From Amoebidium appalachense (Eukaryota > Ichthyosporea), in assembly GCA_963693365.1 (NCBI GenBank), contig CAVNZM010000009.1, positions 3,100,001 through 3,164,000 of the forward strand: a stretch of 64,000 nt of DNA. The letters are read 5' to 3'. Shown here in pieces: positions 1 to 12,114 of this stretch (position 1 is the stretch's first letter; each line of letters begins with the position of its first letter). Position numbers and translations under genes: made by a program. The notes under the pieces are model-generated. The model searched no databases and was not told where the DNA came from. It worked only from the letters and a program-made list of their open reading frames with translations.

Positions 1-338
1 TGCACTGCATTAGTTTGCACACACATCTTCACCGTTTTGCTCACCTTGCTTGCATAAGCAACCCTGCTCGTCTTTGATTAAGACGGGTTGACCCTCCCAA
101 GTTCAGTTGATGCTGCTGTCTGAGTTGGAGAGTCGTATATACGCGGGCTAAGGGGTCGAAACTCAGACGCAATTGATGACTTGGGCCCTCCCTGAGGATG
201 GGCTCTGCTTATTACGCATACTGTGCGCATGGCTTATGTTGCATACTTGAATGTTTGCCTTTGCATGTGTCCTGCACCTTGCTTCTCATCGTGTATGCGT
301 ACTTCGTACCGTGTTCCGCATTCAAACCCCCCCCCCCC
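1..338. repeat. dispersed repeat, copy A (touches left edge)
   Basis: This stretch is nearly identical, in inverted orientation, to 49995-50339, with only scattered single-base differences by eye. It ends in a poly-C run here, and the second copy ends in the complementary poly-G run. It may extend left of the window. It has no convincing coding potential. Here it lies just upstream of a FRAG1-type exon; the other copy lies inside an intron of a BTB/propeller gene, so it looks like a mobile or segmentally copied repeat of unknown class. Confidence 0.8.
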
Positions 339-421
339 CTCCCCTCCCCGCCGCCTTCCTCCCCTTAGCCGGATGCATGATATATGTAGTGTGTGGGTGC
401 TAACTTATGTGCATGGGGCAG

Positions 422-1367
422 GTGGAAGCTGCAGTGTCTGCAGGTCAATGTGACGGTGATGGCTCTGGCCTGCTACCTCTACTACAGACACAACACCTAC
501 TGCGAACCTTACAGTACGTTACCCCCTCATTCACCACTTACACCAACTTGTGCACACACGCAAGCACATACAGACTCGCATGCATACATGCAGACACACA
601 CACGAACACCCGGACATGCACACATCCACACCGCATGTGCGCACGCACAAGCACACACACTGCCTCACATGCGCGGATGCAGACGCACACACCCTTGCAC
701 ACGCGAGCACCCAGACTCGAACGCATGCTTAAACATGTGCGTGCGCACACGCACACATAGACACAAACTCGCTCACTCACACACACTCACTATCTCACTA
801 TCTCCCAGAGCCGACCATGAACTTACTCCCGCTCCCCCCCCCCCCCCCCCCCCCCCCCTCCCCATTGCGTTTTATCTTGCCCATATTTTCGCCTTTTCAA
901 CTTTCCCCCCCCCCCCCCCCTCCCCCCCCCCCTTCTCCCCCACCCCCTCCCCCCCACCCCCCGGCACCCCCACCCACCCATCCTCCACCCCTCCCCCTCA
1001 CACACGCACACACAAACACACATGCTTTGCTCCCTCTTTCTACGCATTCTTGCCCTATCAAATCACAACCACACACCTACCAATAATCATAGATCCACAA
1101 GGAAGCAATTAATCACATATATAGAGACGTGCTCGTGTTTATGCACATATGCACGTACGGCGTACAAGTGAGCTGAACTGTCCCCCTCCCCCCCCTCCCC
1201 CCCCCCCCCCCCCCCCCCACCCACCCCCACCCCCCCTTCCTTCTCCGGCTCCCGTGACTTCCCTGGGACCGGTGTTGCTTGTGTTGTATGCTACGTTCAC
1301 ACTGTGTTTCTGTGCTATTTTCTTGGCTGTTGGTTCTCATTCCTTAAATCGTAGCAGTACACTCCAA

Positions 1368-1460
<93 letters not shown>

Positions 1461-1664
1461 CCCTCCCGGCTGCCCTCCATATTTCCCCCCTCCCCTTGCT
1501 AAAACACACACACACACACACATGCACGCACGCGCACACGCACGCACGCACACACGCACACACGCACGCGCACGCACACGCACACGCACACGCACACGCA
1601 CACGCACACGCACAAGCACACGCACACTCACACGCACACGCACACGCACACGCACAACGCACGT

Positions 1665-1739
<75 letters not shown>

Positions 1740-1866
1740 GTACAGCCTGTTCAGCAGCTGTGAATGGACGGTTGTTTTTTCCAACATCTGGTACCACTAC
1801 AGCGCAGTTTTGGACTTTGCTGATTGCAATTTGAGTTTTGGCCCATCGCCTATGTCACGGCCATAA
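422..1866 (+). CDS. FRAG1/DRAM/Sfk1-family membrane protein, 3' end (last two exons)
   Basis: Two exons join in phase: 422-513 (preceded by CAG, followed by donor GTACGT) and 1739-1866 (preceded by CACAG, ending in TAA). The joined product reads ..YLYYRHNTYCEPY-M-YSLFSSCEWTVVFSNIWYHY.., the layout of the FRAG1/DRAM/Sfk1 family (PGAP2-like): an aromatic-rich membrane segment, H-N-x-x-C-E-P, then Y-S-x-F-x-x-x-E-[YW]-x-V-V-x-[ST]-N and a His-containing end. Family members are multi-pass proteins of the Golgi/ER or lysosome; PGAP2 acts in GPI-anchor lipid remodelling and DRAM in autophagy. I cannot say which subfamily this is. The 5' exons lie left of the window. The intron holds a 91-bp poly-C run and a long CA/CG tract. 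A short hydrophobic stretch near 1260-1350 is probably not an exon, because it would break the phase. Confidence 0.7.
1369..1459. repeat. 91-bp uninterrupted poly-C tract
   Basis: A pure C homopolymer inside the FRAG1-type intron, the longest in the window. Tracts this long can misassemble, but flanking unique sequence is present on both sides. Confidence 0.95.
1500..1738. repeat. CA / CACG dinucleotide tract
   Basis: The first half is (CA)n interspersed with CGCA units and the last 70 bp is pure (CA)n. The final CACACAG serves as the 3' splice site of the exon at 1739. Confidence 0.95.
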
Positions 1867-2070
1867 CGAATACGCATATATTTTCCGTAAATATACGTAA
1901 TATAGTTTTTATCGTTCACGGGGGCGTGCTTAAAGACAGCAGAATAGGTTGTGCACACACAGACAGAGATTTACACAAAGCACTCAACAAAAGAATGAAC
2001 AGGCATTCACGCACACCTGCACACGGCCACACTAGCACCCGCGCGCGCGCACACACACACACGCACACAC

Positions 2071-2119
<49 letters not shown>

Positions 2120-2753
2120 AAAAAGTGACTTCTGAAATGAATTAAAAACAATAGGAGGTATAACAAAGTCCCTTTATGAATAAAATAATTATAAAAGGTT
2201 GCAAACTACGCTCAAAATATGGCTTTTAACTGCAATTCGAAGTACCAAATGTGTAATTATCGGTTTATGTATACATCCATCCGCCCAATCAAACATCTGA
2301 ACAATACACTTTTTGCACTCCATTGACGAAACGTAAATACGATCGAGCGAGCATATCTTGCGTGTTTAGGCGTGTTTGGCGCGCCATAATCGTATTATCG
2401 CCCCTAAATACGCATACCTCAAAATAATTTTATGAATACGATTCATCGTCTTTTCGCACAATAATACGAATACGATTATTTTCGGCTGCCAAACACGCCC
2501 TTACCTATCTATCGGCCGCGGATTGGCCTCGTGATACATAGGTGTTTGTGCGACGTGTGTGTGTTTGTGTGCCTCCACACGTGTGCGTGCGTGTTAACTT
2601 CGTGTGGGGGTGCGCTTTTGTGTACACATGTGTGGGTGTGCTTTGTGTGTACATGTGTGCGTGTGTACTATGTACTCGTGTGTGTATGTGTGGGGGTGGG
2701 TACGTGTGTGCTGGTGTGTGTGTGTGTGGTGGTGGTGGTGGGGGGGGGGGGGT

Positions 2754-2787
<34 letters not shown>

Positions 2788-3409
2788 GGGACGTAAGGGC
2801 CAATTCTTGTTAAAAAAAAAAAAAAAAAGGAGGGAGGGCCGGGAAGGAGGGGGGGGGAGGGGGGTCGTCAGAGTCATCGAAAAGAAAAAAAAATCCCAAA
2901 ATTCCCAAATTACGTCTGCAGAGATTTATTGAAATGAGCGCTACAAGCGACTCTGACATTCACTAATACATGATATTAAACCAACCATTGCATATTTGCT
3001 TAAAATAGCACTCATATCAGCACTGCCTGCAGCCCGAGTTGAAGATTTTAACCAAAACATTCGAACAACTACAGCATGGTATGACCGGCACACCACACCT
3101 TATACACGCTCAGGTCATTTAGATTAAAAATACTTCAAACTATGATATTAATTAATAGGCATTATAATACTCTTGTTAGGACTTCAAAAGGAATTACATC
3201 ACAAAGCTACAATTTTCTGAAATTCTGGCATTGGAATAAACTTTTTTGACGGTTGAGTAGGTTGAAAACCCTCCACACAACCTTTTTCATCCTACTATAA
3301 ATACGTCTTGCCGCATATGTCTTCATCACAAACCACTACCCAAGCCCCGCCACTATCCACCCGTTATCTCGACAGGCAGTACATCACCTTAGCCCTATCC
3401 CTGGTTTAT
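1867..3409. other. intergenic, convergent 3' ends
   Basis: Lies between the ends of the FRAG1-type gene (+) and the ribonucleotide reductase gene (-). It holds a (CA)n tract (2051-2117), a MITE (2369-2500), a TG-rich stretch leading into poly-G (2540-2790) and AT-rich unique sequence (2890-3300). No gene was recognised. Confidence 0.7.
2369..2500. mobile_element. MITE, PIF/Harbinger-like (132 bp)
   Basis: Terminal inverted repeats GGCGTGTTTGG / CCAAACACGCC are flanked by the 3-bp direct repeat TTA on both sides (2366-2368 and 2501-2503). A second near-identical copy lies at 28044-28181. G-rich termini with a TTA/TAA duplication are typical of PIF/Harbinger (Tourist-like) non-autonomous elements, so the superfamily is inferred. 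No coding capacity. Confidence 0.75.
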
Positions 3410-4462
3410 CTATCGGCGAGTATATCTATCGGCCGTTGGGAGAGGGGGGCTGTTGACGGTACGGGAGGGGTTCTTTGTCTTGACTGGGGACTCTTCGTCG
3501 GGGGTTTTTTCAGCGTCCAGGTAGCAATTTGCAGTGTCGCAGTATTTCTCGGGCCGGACCTCGTTGGAGGCGGCACCCCACTTGATAGGCTTAACCCAGT
3601 TCCTGGAAAATGAAAAAAGGGGGGTTAGAGACATAGGTTTATGATAGCAAGATGGCGAAATTAAACCTATGTATTATACTATGATCAAAAAGAAAAACTT
3701 GCAAGAGTTGTTAGATGTAAGAGCACGCGTGCATGACATGCCCATGTATGGTAAGAGGGGGCGCAAAGAGGAATGCATGCTCACCTCAGGAATTCATATT
3801 TCTCTCCGTCGATGGCCTCATAGGGCATCTGTGGGTAGGCACCGTGGTCGAGGGCTGGGAGGAAGGAGACACCTGCAAACAGTATCCCCAAATCAGTCCA
3901 TTTGTTGGAACATACACGAAATGAGCACAGAAACAAACACATAATGCAACATAGCAAGTCTATTGGCACGGCAAGGTTAAGGGAAAGGATGTGGCAACGG
4001 CATAGTCCTTGAACAAGGAAAAGGAGGGAAGCTCAGGGTGTGGGCAAGGATGGAGTGATGGTTTTGTGTGTGTGTAATGGTGTGTGTGTGTGTCTGTGTA
4101 AGGGCAGAGGGGGGGGGGAGGGGAGGGGGGGGGGAGAGAGAGAGAAACAGAGAGAGAGAGAGAGAGAGAGAGAGGAGGAGGGGGGGGAGGGGGAGGGGGG
4201 AGGGCAGGGGGTAGGAACACGTACCCTTTAGGTGGTATTGGAAGTAGCTGAGTGCATGAGTCAGCTGGTTTGCCTCCGTCTTGGGGTTAAACGTGACGGT
4301 GCATGAGACCTGGTTGTCTGCCCAGTGGCGCTGCATGAAGGCAGCCAGTGACAGCTGCTCCCACATGGAAACCTCGTCCAGTGACCGGATGCCGGGGCCA
4401 AAGTCGATGGGGAAAGAGACCACCTTGGTGTTCTTGCTCTCTGTGGGGTGGGAAGGGAAGGG

Positions 4463-4504
<42 letters not shown>

Positions 4505-4697
4505 TGCGTGTTTGCATTTTAACCTCATAAGGGACTAGGGGGTGGGGGGAGGGGGAGGGGGCAAGCAATGATTGGATGAGAGGGGGGTTGACGGTATGTG
4601 AGTGTGCATGTGCACCTGTGTGTTTGTGTGGGAAGGGGAGGGCGGGGGGGGAGGGGGGGGGGAGGGGGGGTGGAGAAGAGAGAGATAGAAAAAGAGA

Positions 4698-4756
<59 letters not shown>

Positions 4757-5082
4757 CTCACCAAAAGCATCCTCCACATCATATCCAGCCTTGATGAGCG
4801 GCGGAAGAAGCTCCGAGTCGGCAGACACACGCACGCGACGGATGGCATAGCGGCTGTGGGGGTAGTGGAGACCAGGGGTGGCACCGGCAAGGAGGGACAC
4901 GGACCCACTGGGCTTGACACTGGTGGTCTTGATGGAGAGGGGGACAGCAAACATCTCGGATACCCTGTGAAAGGAGAAGTGGTTGTTGGTTTTTGGTTCT
5001 TACTTTGGTTGTGTTCTTTAGGCACGTGGTTTTGCTTTTCTTGCTTTCGGCATTTTTGACCACAAAAGGGAGGGAGGAGCAG

Positions 5083-5113
<31 letters not shown>

Positions 5114-5614
5114 ATGCAGACCAAAAGCGCACAAAAGCAGAAAAGGTGGTGACCAACGAAGAAAAGGTGTTTGTGAATTTGTGTGTGTCTGTGTGTCTGT
5201 GTCTGTGTCTGTGTGTATGTGTGTGCGTGTGTGTGCGCGCAATACGTACTTTATGTCCGTCTCCTGGATCTTGTCATATCCCGCCTCGCACCACACCCTC
5301 AGTGCCTCCATACCGTGTGCACTTATGAACTGAGCAATGCCAGACATGCTGCAGCCAACACGGCGGTTGCGGAGCATCACACGGTTGGACTCGGGCCAGT
5401 GCGTACCTCCTGCAAAAGGTACAGTGTGCATGTGTGAGTTTCGAGAGGGAAACTAAGTTTGAAGGAGGGAAACACAAAATATACAGTATATGCGGAAGAG
5501 AGAAAAAAGGTATTGTTAAAGGGTGGGTTGTACGAAGGTACAGAGAAGTGAGGCTGGCCCGGGGTAGGAATAAAGGTGTCTGCGTGTGCACGTGTTCTTT
5601 TGTGTGTGTGTGTG

Positions 5615-5645
<31 letters not shown>

Positions 5646-7051
5646 AGGGGGGGGTTGGGAGGGAGGAGGAGGGGAGGGCAAACAACACATACCAAGAGTA
5701 ACGGTTTTGGCGTAGAGGAAAGCACTCTCGAGCGTAGCCAGGAAATCATCCAAAGACTCATGTCTGTAAGGGAACGTCTCGACCAAACAGCACAGTTCGT
5801 ACGGTTCAAGCGTCTGTTCAAGGCACGGGTTTCCACCCTCTGCCCTCCAGTCCTTGTTGTCGACTACACCGTTCATACGGCTGTACTTTTGCATGTTGTC
5901 CAGCCAGGCAAACCCGGGCTCACCGTTCTCGGTGATGCGGGCACAAACCGGGCCGTAGTCCATACCGAGCTTGGCATACACCTGTGGTAGAAAGAAGAAG
6001 ATTTATGAATAAATACGCTATCATAATGGGAAACATTAGAGAAATCTCTCATCTAAACTGAATTGTGCAGGGAGGAAAGTAGGAGATGCAGGCTGTGTGT
6101 ATGTCTGTGTCTGTGTGTTTGTGATGGTGGTGGTGGTTGAGCCAAAAAAATGAATGGATACGCACTAGAGGCAGTCAAGAGGGAAGGTGGGGTGGGGGGG
6201 TGGGGTGGGGGTGGGTGGGTGGGGGGGGGGGGGGGGGGGGGGGGGGGGGAGTGGGGGGAGTTCTATACCGAGTTGTTGCTGGTCCACCCATAGGCCATGC
6301 GGTGGGGGTTCTTAGTGTAATTCTTGAGGTCCAGGTATTCCTCGTCATCAGCCTCACCAAACGCAATCTCGGCGGCGCGGCGCACGTTGCCAGACACCAC
6401 ACAGCGGCCAATCAAATTCATGATGTCGGCAATGCCCGTCACGGATATGCCCTTGCCCGCGGCAACCTCACGATCCAGCACCTAAAAATACCACCAATCA
6501 TTATTATCCTTTAAAACAAACCACCAATCAGCATTGCCCATTAACAAAATGGTATCCACAATATTTGCCAGTTTGTGTTTCCCGAGACCAAAATAAAAGC
6601 CACTAGAGCTTTTCAGACCCGTCCAAGTGCAAATTAGGCAAATGCCACACCCAAATATGGCAAGTTTAAACATGCACCCACCTCCTTCACAGACGTGTGC
6701 AGGTCAATAAGTGGCTGGGGTCCACCCGAGACACCCCCGAAGCCCTTGATTGGCTCGCCAGCGGGGCGGATGGCTGAATAGTCGAATTCGATTGGTGCAC
6801 CACCCTCAAAGTACGAGTCAAGAAGTTGGCGGAGAGACTCAACCCACCCTGAGGGTAAATCGTGTTAGATATAGCCTCGTGTAATTCGTGTGATTTTGCT
6901 AACGAAAAATTGTGGTTCGGGTGCAAAAGAAAAAACTGTACAAATTGCGGGTGTGTGGGAAATGGATAGCAAAGTGGTGGTGGTTTATGTGTGTGTTTTT
7001 ATGTTGTGTGTGTGTGTATGTGTGCGTGTGTGTGGTGGTGGTGGTGGTGGT

Positions 7052-7120
<69 letters not shown>

Positions 7121-7471
7121 GGGGGGCAAGGTAGGTTACCTTCACGGGTGTCTGGGATGAGGTAGCTGACGGGGGCAGCAGAGGTGCAAAGACCCTTGAG
7201 TGGGGCACCGGCACCCTTTGTGTCGAAGCCAACACCCACACTGTGTGCACACACAGTTAGCACCGTTAAGAGGCACATTAACGTGGTGATAGGCTCGATT
7301 CATCTCCTAGTGCCTTTGTTTTCACTCCTTGCCTATACCGTATTAATTCTTGCCCATTCAAGACAAGCACAAACAGAAAACAAGGGGAAATCGATAGTAG
7401 TAAGAGAGTGCAAAAACAAGCAACGTGAAACCAGAAGCAGGGAAACCAAGAGCGAAAAAACATAGACACAC

Positions 7472-7502
<31 letters not shown>

Positions 7503-7507
7503 AGAGG

Positions 7508-7572
<65 letters not shown>

Positions 7573-8617
7573 ACCCGAGCATGGTAGCGTCCATCAGGAA
7601 GACGAAGGGCTTTGACTTTGGCTCCTTGTCGTGTTTCAGACCCTTTGTGCTGACAAAGGCACAGTTGTTAAGGGCAGCACACAGGTTCTTCTCCTCGGTG
7701 AGAGGGGAGCCCATAGCCCACAGACCTGTATGGAGGAGGGGAAAAAAGGTGAGTGGGTGTTTGTGCGTGTGTGTGCGTGTGTGCGTGTGTGTGTGTGTGT
7801 GTGTGTGAAAAGAGGAAGGGAAAGGGCAAGCAAAGGATAAAACACTTGTTGGGTGGCCAATATCAAGCGCACACTTGTACTTGCTCTCCCACGTTTGTTT
7901 TATGGCCCTCTTCCCATGGGACGCACACACAATTTACAAGCAGCACAACAGTGAGGCACGCAAAGATCCCACAGGTGAACACAACATGCATGAAGTGAAG
8001 AAGGAGAACAAGCAACCGAAACAGTAAGACATACCACGGCCGGGGGGCATAAACTTCATGTTGTAGATCCGGTCGTACATATCCTCGGCCTTCTTCTGTG
8101 CGTCCTTGTGGTCCCACCCGAGGCCGCTGGACTCACACCACCGGCGCTGCAGAGCAAACGTGCCCTCCACCACACGCTGAATGGTCTCATACCTGCAGGG
8201 AAAAGAAGGCGTTTTAGTGTTGGTTAACACTACTAACACTGGACTACTAGGTGTGTTTTCTCCTAAAAGGCATAAAGTGACCTAGATCTTTGAAGAAAAG
8301 TGCAAGGCAACCTATTGAGAAGACAAGCAAACAACCAATCACTCTACCTATACCTGTGCACTGTGCATAAACACTTAGCCAGAACCAAATAACACACGAA
8401 TTAGGACCAGGAAACATGCAGCCACCTCGAAGTGTCAAAAAAACAAAGAAGAAAGGGAGGAAGAGAAAACGAAAAGAACCTACCAGGTCTCGTTTGTTCC
8501 ATCCTCCTTGCGCCGGGCGTATGTGCGACGGTAGACAAGCTCACCCAGACCGTTGAAGCCAAAGGGAGGCTGCTGGTCGCGGTACTGAGCGATGAAAGAT
8601 TCACTGAGAACAGCCAT
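3410..8617 (-). CDS. nrdJ: adenosylcobalamin-dependent (class II) ribonucleotide reductase
   Basis: Reduces ribonucleotides (usually triphosphates in the monomeric class II enzymes) to deoxyribonucleotides, using a radical generated from coenzyme B12; oxygen-independent. Twelve exons with GT-AG borders and consistent phases: 8484-8617, 8035-8192, 7575-7725, 7140-7240, 6682-6848, 6269-6481, 5693-5981, 5250-5409, 4762-4964, 4225-4440, 3785-3872, 3410-3602; 690 codons, against about 740 residues in Lactobacillus RTPR. Visible motifs: GRGLWAMGSP; ALNNCAFVST (N-terminal active-site Cys); NPCLEQTLEPYELC (radical Cys, Glu and partner Cys); KPSGSVSLLAG; and a C-terminal C-x4-C (CDTANC) matching the redox-shuttle pair. 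Unusually, about 37 residues follow that pair, which is normally almost terminal. Start: the ATG at 8617 gives a family-like N-terminus (SFIAQYRDQQPPFGFNGLGE). The many introns show it is a nuclear gene and not bacterial contamination. It implies a cobalamin requirement. Confidence 0.93.
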
Positions 8618-8789
8618 GTTTGGTTGGTGTGTGTGGTTGGGGTTCAAAAATCCCAGACCGGATAGTCACCTACAAGAGGGAAAAGTAGTGCTAGCAAAAG
8701 GAAGAGAAACGGAGCGGCGCGGTGAAGGAGAGAGAAGGAGAAGTGAAGACGAAAGCGAATTCTGTTGTTGTGTGCGCGCCGGGGGCTGG

Positions 8790-8797
8790 CTTTTATA
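8790..8797 (-). promoter_or_regulatory. TATA box of the ribonucleotide reductase gene
   Basis: TATAAAAG on the minus strand, about 175 bp upstream of the ATG. A plausible 3' splice site (CTTGTAG) at about 8670 suggests that a short 5'-UTR intron may lie between them. Confidence 0.5.
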
Positions 8798-8799
8798 CG

Positions 8800-10358
8800 C
8801 GCACAGTGGAGAGAGTAACCGTTGAAGAAAGCGCGCCATCGTACAGTCTGGAAGGCAACGACACAGAAAAGAACACGACGGACCATTTTTCGTGTGCATG
8901 TTCACGTCTTGCACTCGTCCGGGAAAAATGGGGATCTGTCGATGATAGGTTTAGAATATGTGATAATGGACGAATGGAATCTGTGAAAAAGGATGGCGGT
9001 TGGGCTACCTGACTGTTGAGTTGAATTTATATAGACTAATTTAGCATTATGGCTTAAATAACATGTTTATAAACTAGCCTATATGGTGATAGCTACTGTA
9101 TTTGGCTTTTTTTGTGTGGATATTTTACAAAATTGTTGCTGAAATATACCTGAAACAAAATGTGCGATCACTGACGAAATAACTTTATAAACCAATCATA
9201 TCTATTTAGTTGTAACCGTTACTCTCCATCTACTGATTGGCGGACAAATTCCAATCAGATGTGCTCTGGATTCGAGTGACGTGAACATGTCACCATTACC
9301 AACATGGACGCCGCGGCCAAAAAAATACTGTTTGCCATAATACATGACCAATGCAGAGTATGTGATTACATAAAGCTCATAAAACGTATTATACATAAAA
9401 TAATAATTTTCCTGGGGTTTTTATCATTATAGGTTTGTCCGGTTTGTCCGTTGAATACATGAGCCTAGATAGGCGCGAACTCGAAGGGTGCCGCTTGGCC
9501 GGAAGTTGATGTCTTCACCTGATTGGCTGCATTCTTTGTAGCGAAACTGACCGTTATATTTTTCGTTTGCCCCGACAGAAATACCAGCATTTAACAACCC
9601 AATTCTCTCAGAAAACTACAAATTTACGCACTATACTATTTTTGTAGCTTATTTAGTAATATTAGAAACAAAGCCTAGTAATCAAGTCATGTTTCTGCTT
9701 TTCTTTCCTTGGCCGCTTTTGCCCTTTTGCTCTAAAGCTGAAATACAATCATACTTCAAGAAAATCATGTAGGCGGGATCACCAACCTGTTCAAAATTTT
9801 AGAATTCGCCTCCACATGCTACTTTTTCTGCAGGTCACGTCCGTGACAAGTTCCGAATTCGATCTAAAGGCAAAGAACAAAACAAATGCAACTACATATT
9901 CTACAGCTCAACTGTCGTATAGCTTCTAATATTTATTGAATTTCCTAAAAAATAATCTGCGCATGGCCAGGGTATCATGAGAATAGGCATTAAAAACAGT
10001 TAGCGCTTCACAGAGCCGCTACTACTAGTACTAGTAGCTGAGGTCGGAGAGCCCCTGAGACTTGAACCGATTCCTATATGACGTCACATCGAGTAACGGC
10101 GGGCCATCAAGTTGATTCGACACCTCCATCGAATGACAACCAAACGAAGTCATTCACATCAACAAAAACGCGTTTGTGTATTTTCGAGTCCCCACCTTGT
10201 TCTTCCTCTCGCTCCAAGCTGCTACTGGTTATCCCCCTCGTTTCTCTTTTTCTTTTTTGCTTATCACTGCGCGGTTTAAAAAAGCCTCCTTCGATTGTGT
10301 TCTCTAGGCTCTAGCTTGTATTCATGCTTCTTTCTAACCTCAAACATTCGTAAACAAG
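8800..10358. other. intergenic, divergent promoter region
   Basis: AT-rich unique DNA between the divergently transcribed reductase (-) and the membrane-protein gene (+). It contains a short palindrome CTACTAGTACTAGTAG near 10020 and a TGACGTCA-like site at 10078. A 78-codon frame at 10078-10314 ends in a hydrophobic stretch but has no other support. No convincing gene. Confidence 0.5.
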
Positions 10359-10610
10359 ATGTCCAAGTCTTGCGATTCCCCGACTTCCAGTGTTTGCACT
10401 GACCCGCCGACCACCATACACGCACGTGCGCGGGTACCAGGTGGGTTCCGTTTCTGCTTTGCGTGTGGGTAAACTAAGAGCTTCTTTTAACAAGGGCGTG
10501 CAGTTCGTGTGTGTGTGTGTGTGCGTCTTTGGAAGGAGGGGGGGGGGGGGGGTTTGTAATGAAGAGGGGGGAGTGAAGAGGCCAGGGGAAGGGGGGCGAG
10601 TTGCGGGGAG

Positions 10611-10657
<47 letters not shown>

Positions 10658-11259
10658 TTGGAGCAAAAGGCGGCGTTGCTAATAGGAGGAATCTGGGAGA
10701 GGTACCACCGTACTTTGAATTGTAAATGATCATGCACTTGGCGATCGAGAGAATGGCCACTAAGAAACAGGGAGGAGAGGGAACGAGAGAGCGAGGTGTT
10801 TGGGGCTAGAAAAGAGGGGCAGATGATATTTGCACTACGAAGAGTTAAAGTCGTGGTGTGATGGGTAGCGAGACTTTGGACGGACCAGCGTGTGCTGGTG
10901 GGGGAAATGGCGGTCCGGGTGAGAAGAGGGGGGGGAGGCAGTGAAACAGAAACATTTTTCAGAAAATGCAATAATGTGGGCTGAGGAATGAGGCTGGTCG
11001 TTATTGGACGACCTTTGTTTTTGTTTTGCACTTTCTATTTGAAGGTGTTTTGTATTTGCCTGAATAACTACGTTTGTGTAGTTGTGTGTGTGTGTGTTTG
11101 GAGGAAAGGGAGGGGAGGGGGGGAGGGGGGGGGACTGGGCTGCATGTACCGTATACGTGCTAAAAAATATGAAAAGGTCCTGGGGGCTGCCAGGAAGTTC
11201 CTCAGGCGTATAGGAAGGAGAGGGGGGGAGGGGGGAATATGGGAACAGAAGGGAGGGGT

Positions 11260-11290
<31 letters not shown>

Positions 11291-12064
11291 GGAGGTTGTT
11301 TTCTGTGTGTGTGTTTTTTTTTCTTTTGGGGAAGAGAGAAGGGGACGGGGGGGGGGGGGGGGGGGGGGGGGGAGAATGTGCCCGCTCGTCTGCAAAGGAT
11401 CCAAATCAAATACAATCCATAAAGAAGCATGTGGGAAGGGTGTTTCTTTCTTCCTTCTTTAAAACATTGTCTTTTTCTTTCGTTCTTTTTTATTTGCTTG
11501 GGGGGTGGAAGGGGTTGGAGGAGGTGGAGGGAAAGGGGGGGGGGGGGGGGGGGGGGGGGGGGAGGGGGGGGGGGGCGGCTTGCTGATACATTGATTAGAA
11601 AGAAATATGATGGGGAACAGATGTTAAGGTGGCTCTGCAAAAGGGGGGGGGGGGGGGGGGGGGGGGGGGAAGGGATGGGGAGGAGAATGCTGAAACATTG
11701 TGGGAACACTCAGTTGCAAGTTGAGAATGGCCTATTACATTCCTAACCATCCCCACCGCCCACCACCAACACATCCCCGTCAAACCATTACGTTTTCCTT
11801 CACATTTTTTTACCTCCCCCCCCCCCCCCCCCCCCCTCCCCCCCCCCCCCCAATGGAAAAAAAAAAATCCTTTTTCTTCTTTTGGCCGGGTGCAGCCGTT
11901 GGCGTGCTGATAGCGTTTGGGCTGGGTTTTGTGATTGCTGCGCTGCTATTGGTCAACGTGGTGGGGGTTTATCTGATCCGATCACAGGCAGTGTCGACAG
12001 GTGAGAGGGTTTTTTTTGTTTGTTTGTTTGTTTTATTATTCTGAGGTTCTTTTGGATTTCAATT

Positions 12065-12114
<50 letters not shown>

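Noticed and set aside
1149-1502. Poly-Pro and poly-Gly frames across C/G homopolymers (throughout the window)
   Set aside because: Artefacts of homopolymers in introns and spacers; they disappear once exons are joined by splice sites.
1496-1866. Long His/Thr-, Arg/Thr- and Cys/Val-repeat open frames across CA/TG arrays (also 15092-15585, 25411-25934, 26271-27076, 27188-27811, 31142-31733, 33829-34701 and others)
   Set aside because: They are translations of dinucleotide repeats with no stop codons, open on both strands and in several frames; none has a coding-like composition outside a spliced exon.
9980-10080. Possible tRNA on the minus strand (GGTTCAAGTC-like T-loop)
   Set aside because: The flanking bases do not form a T-stem or an acceptor stem.
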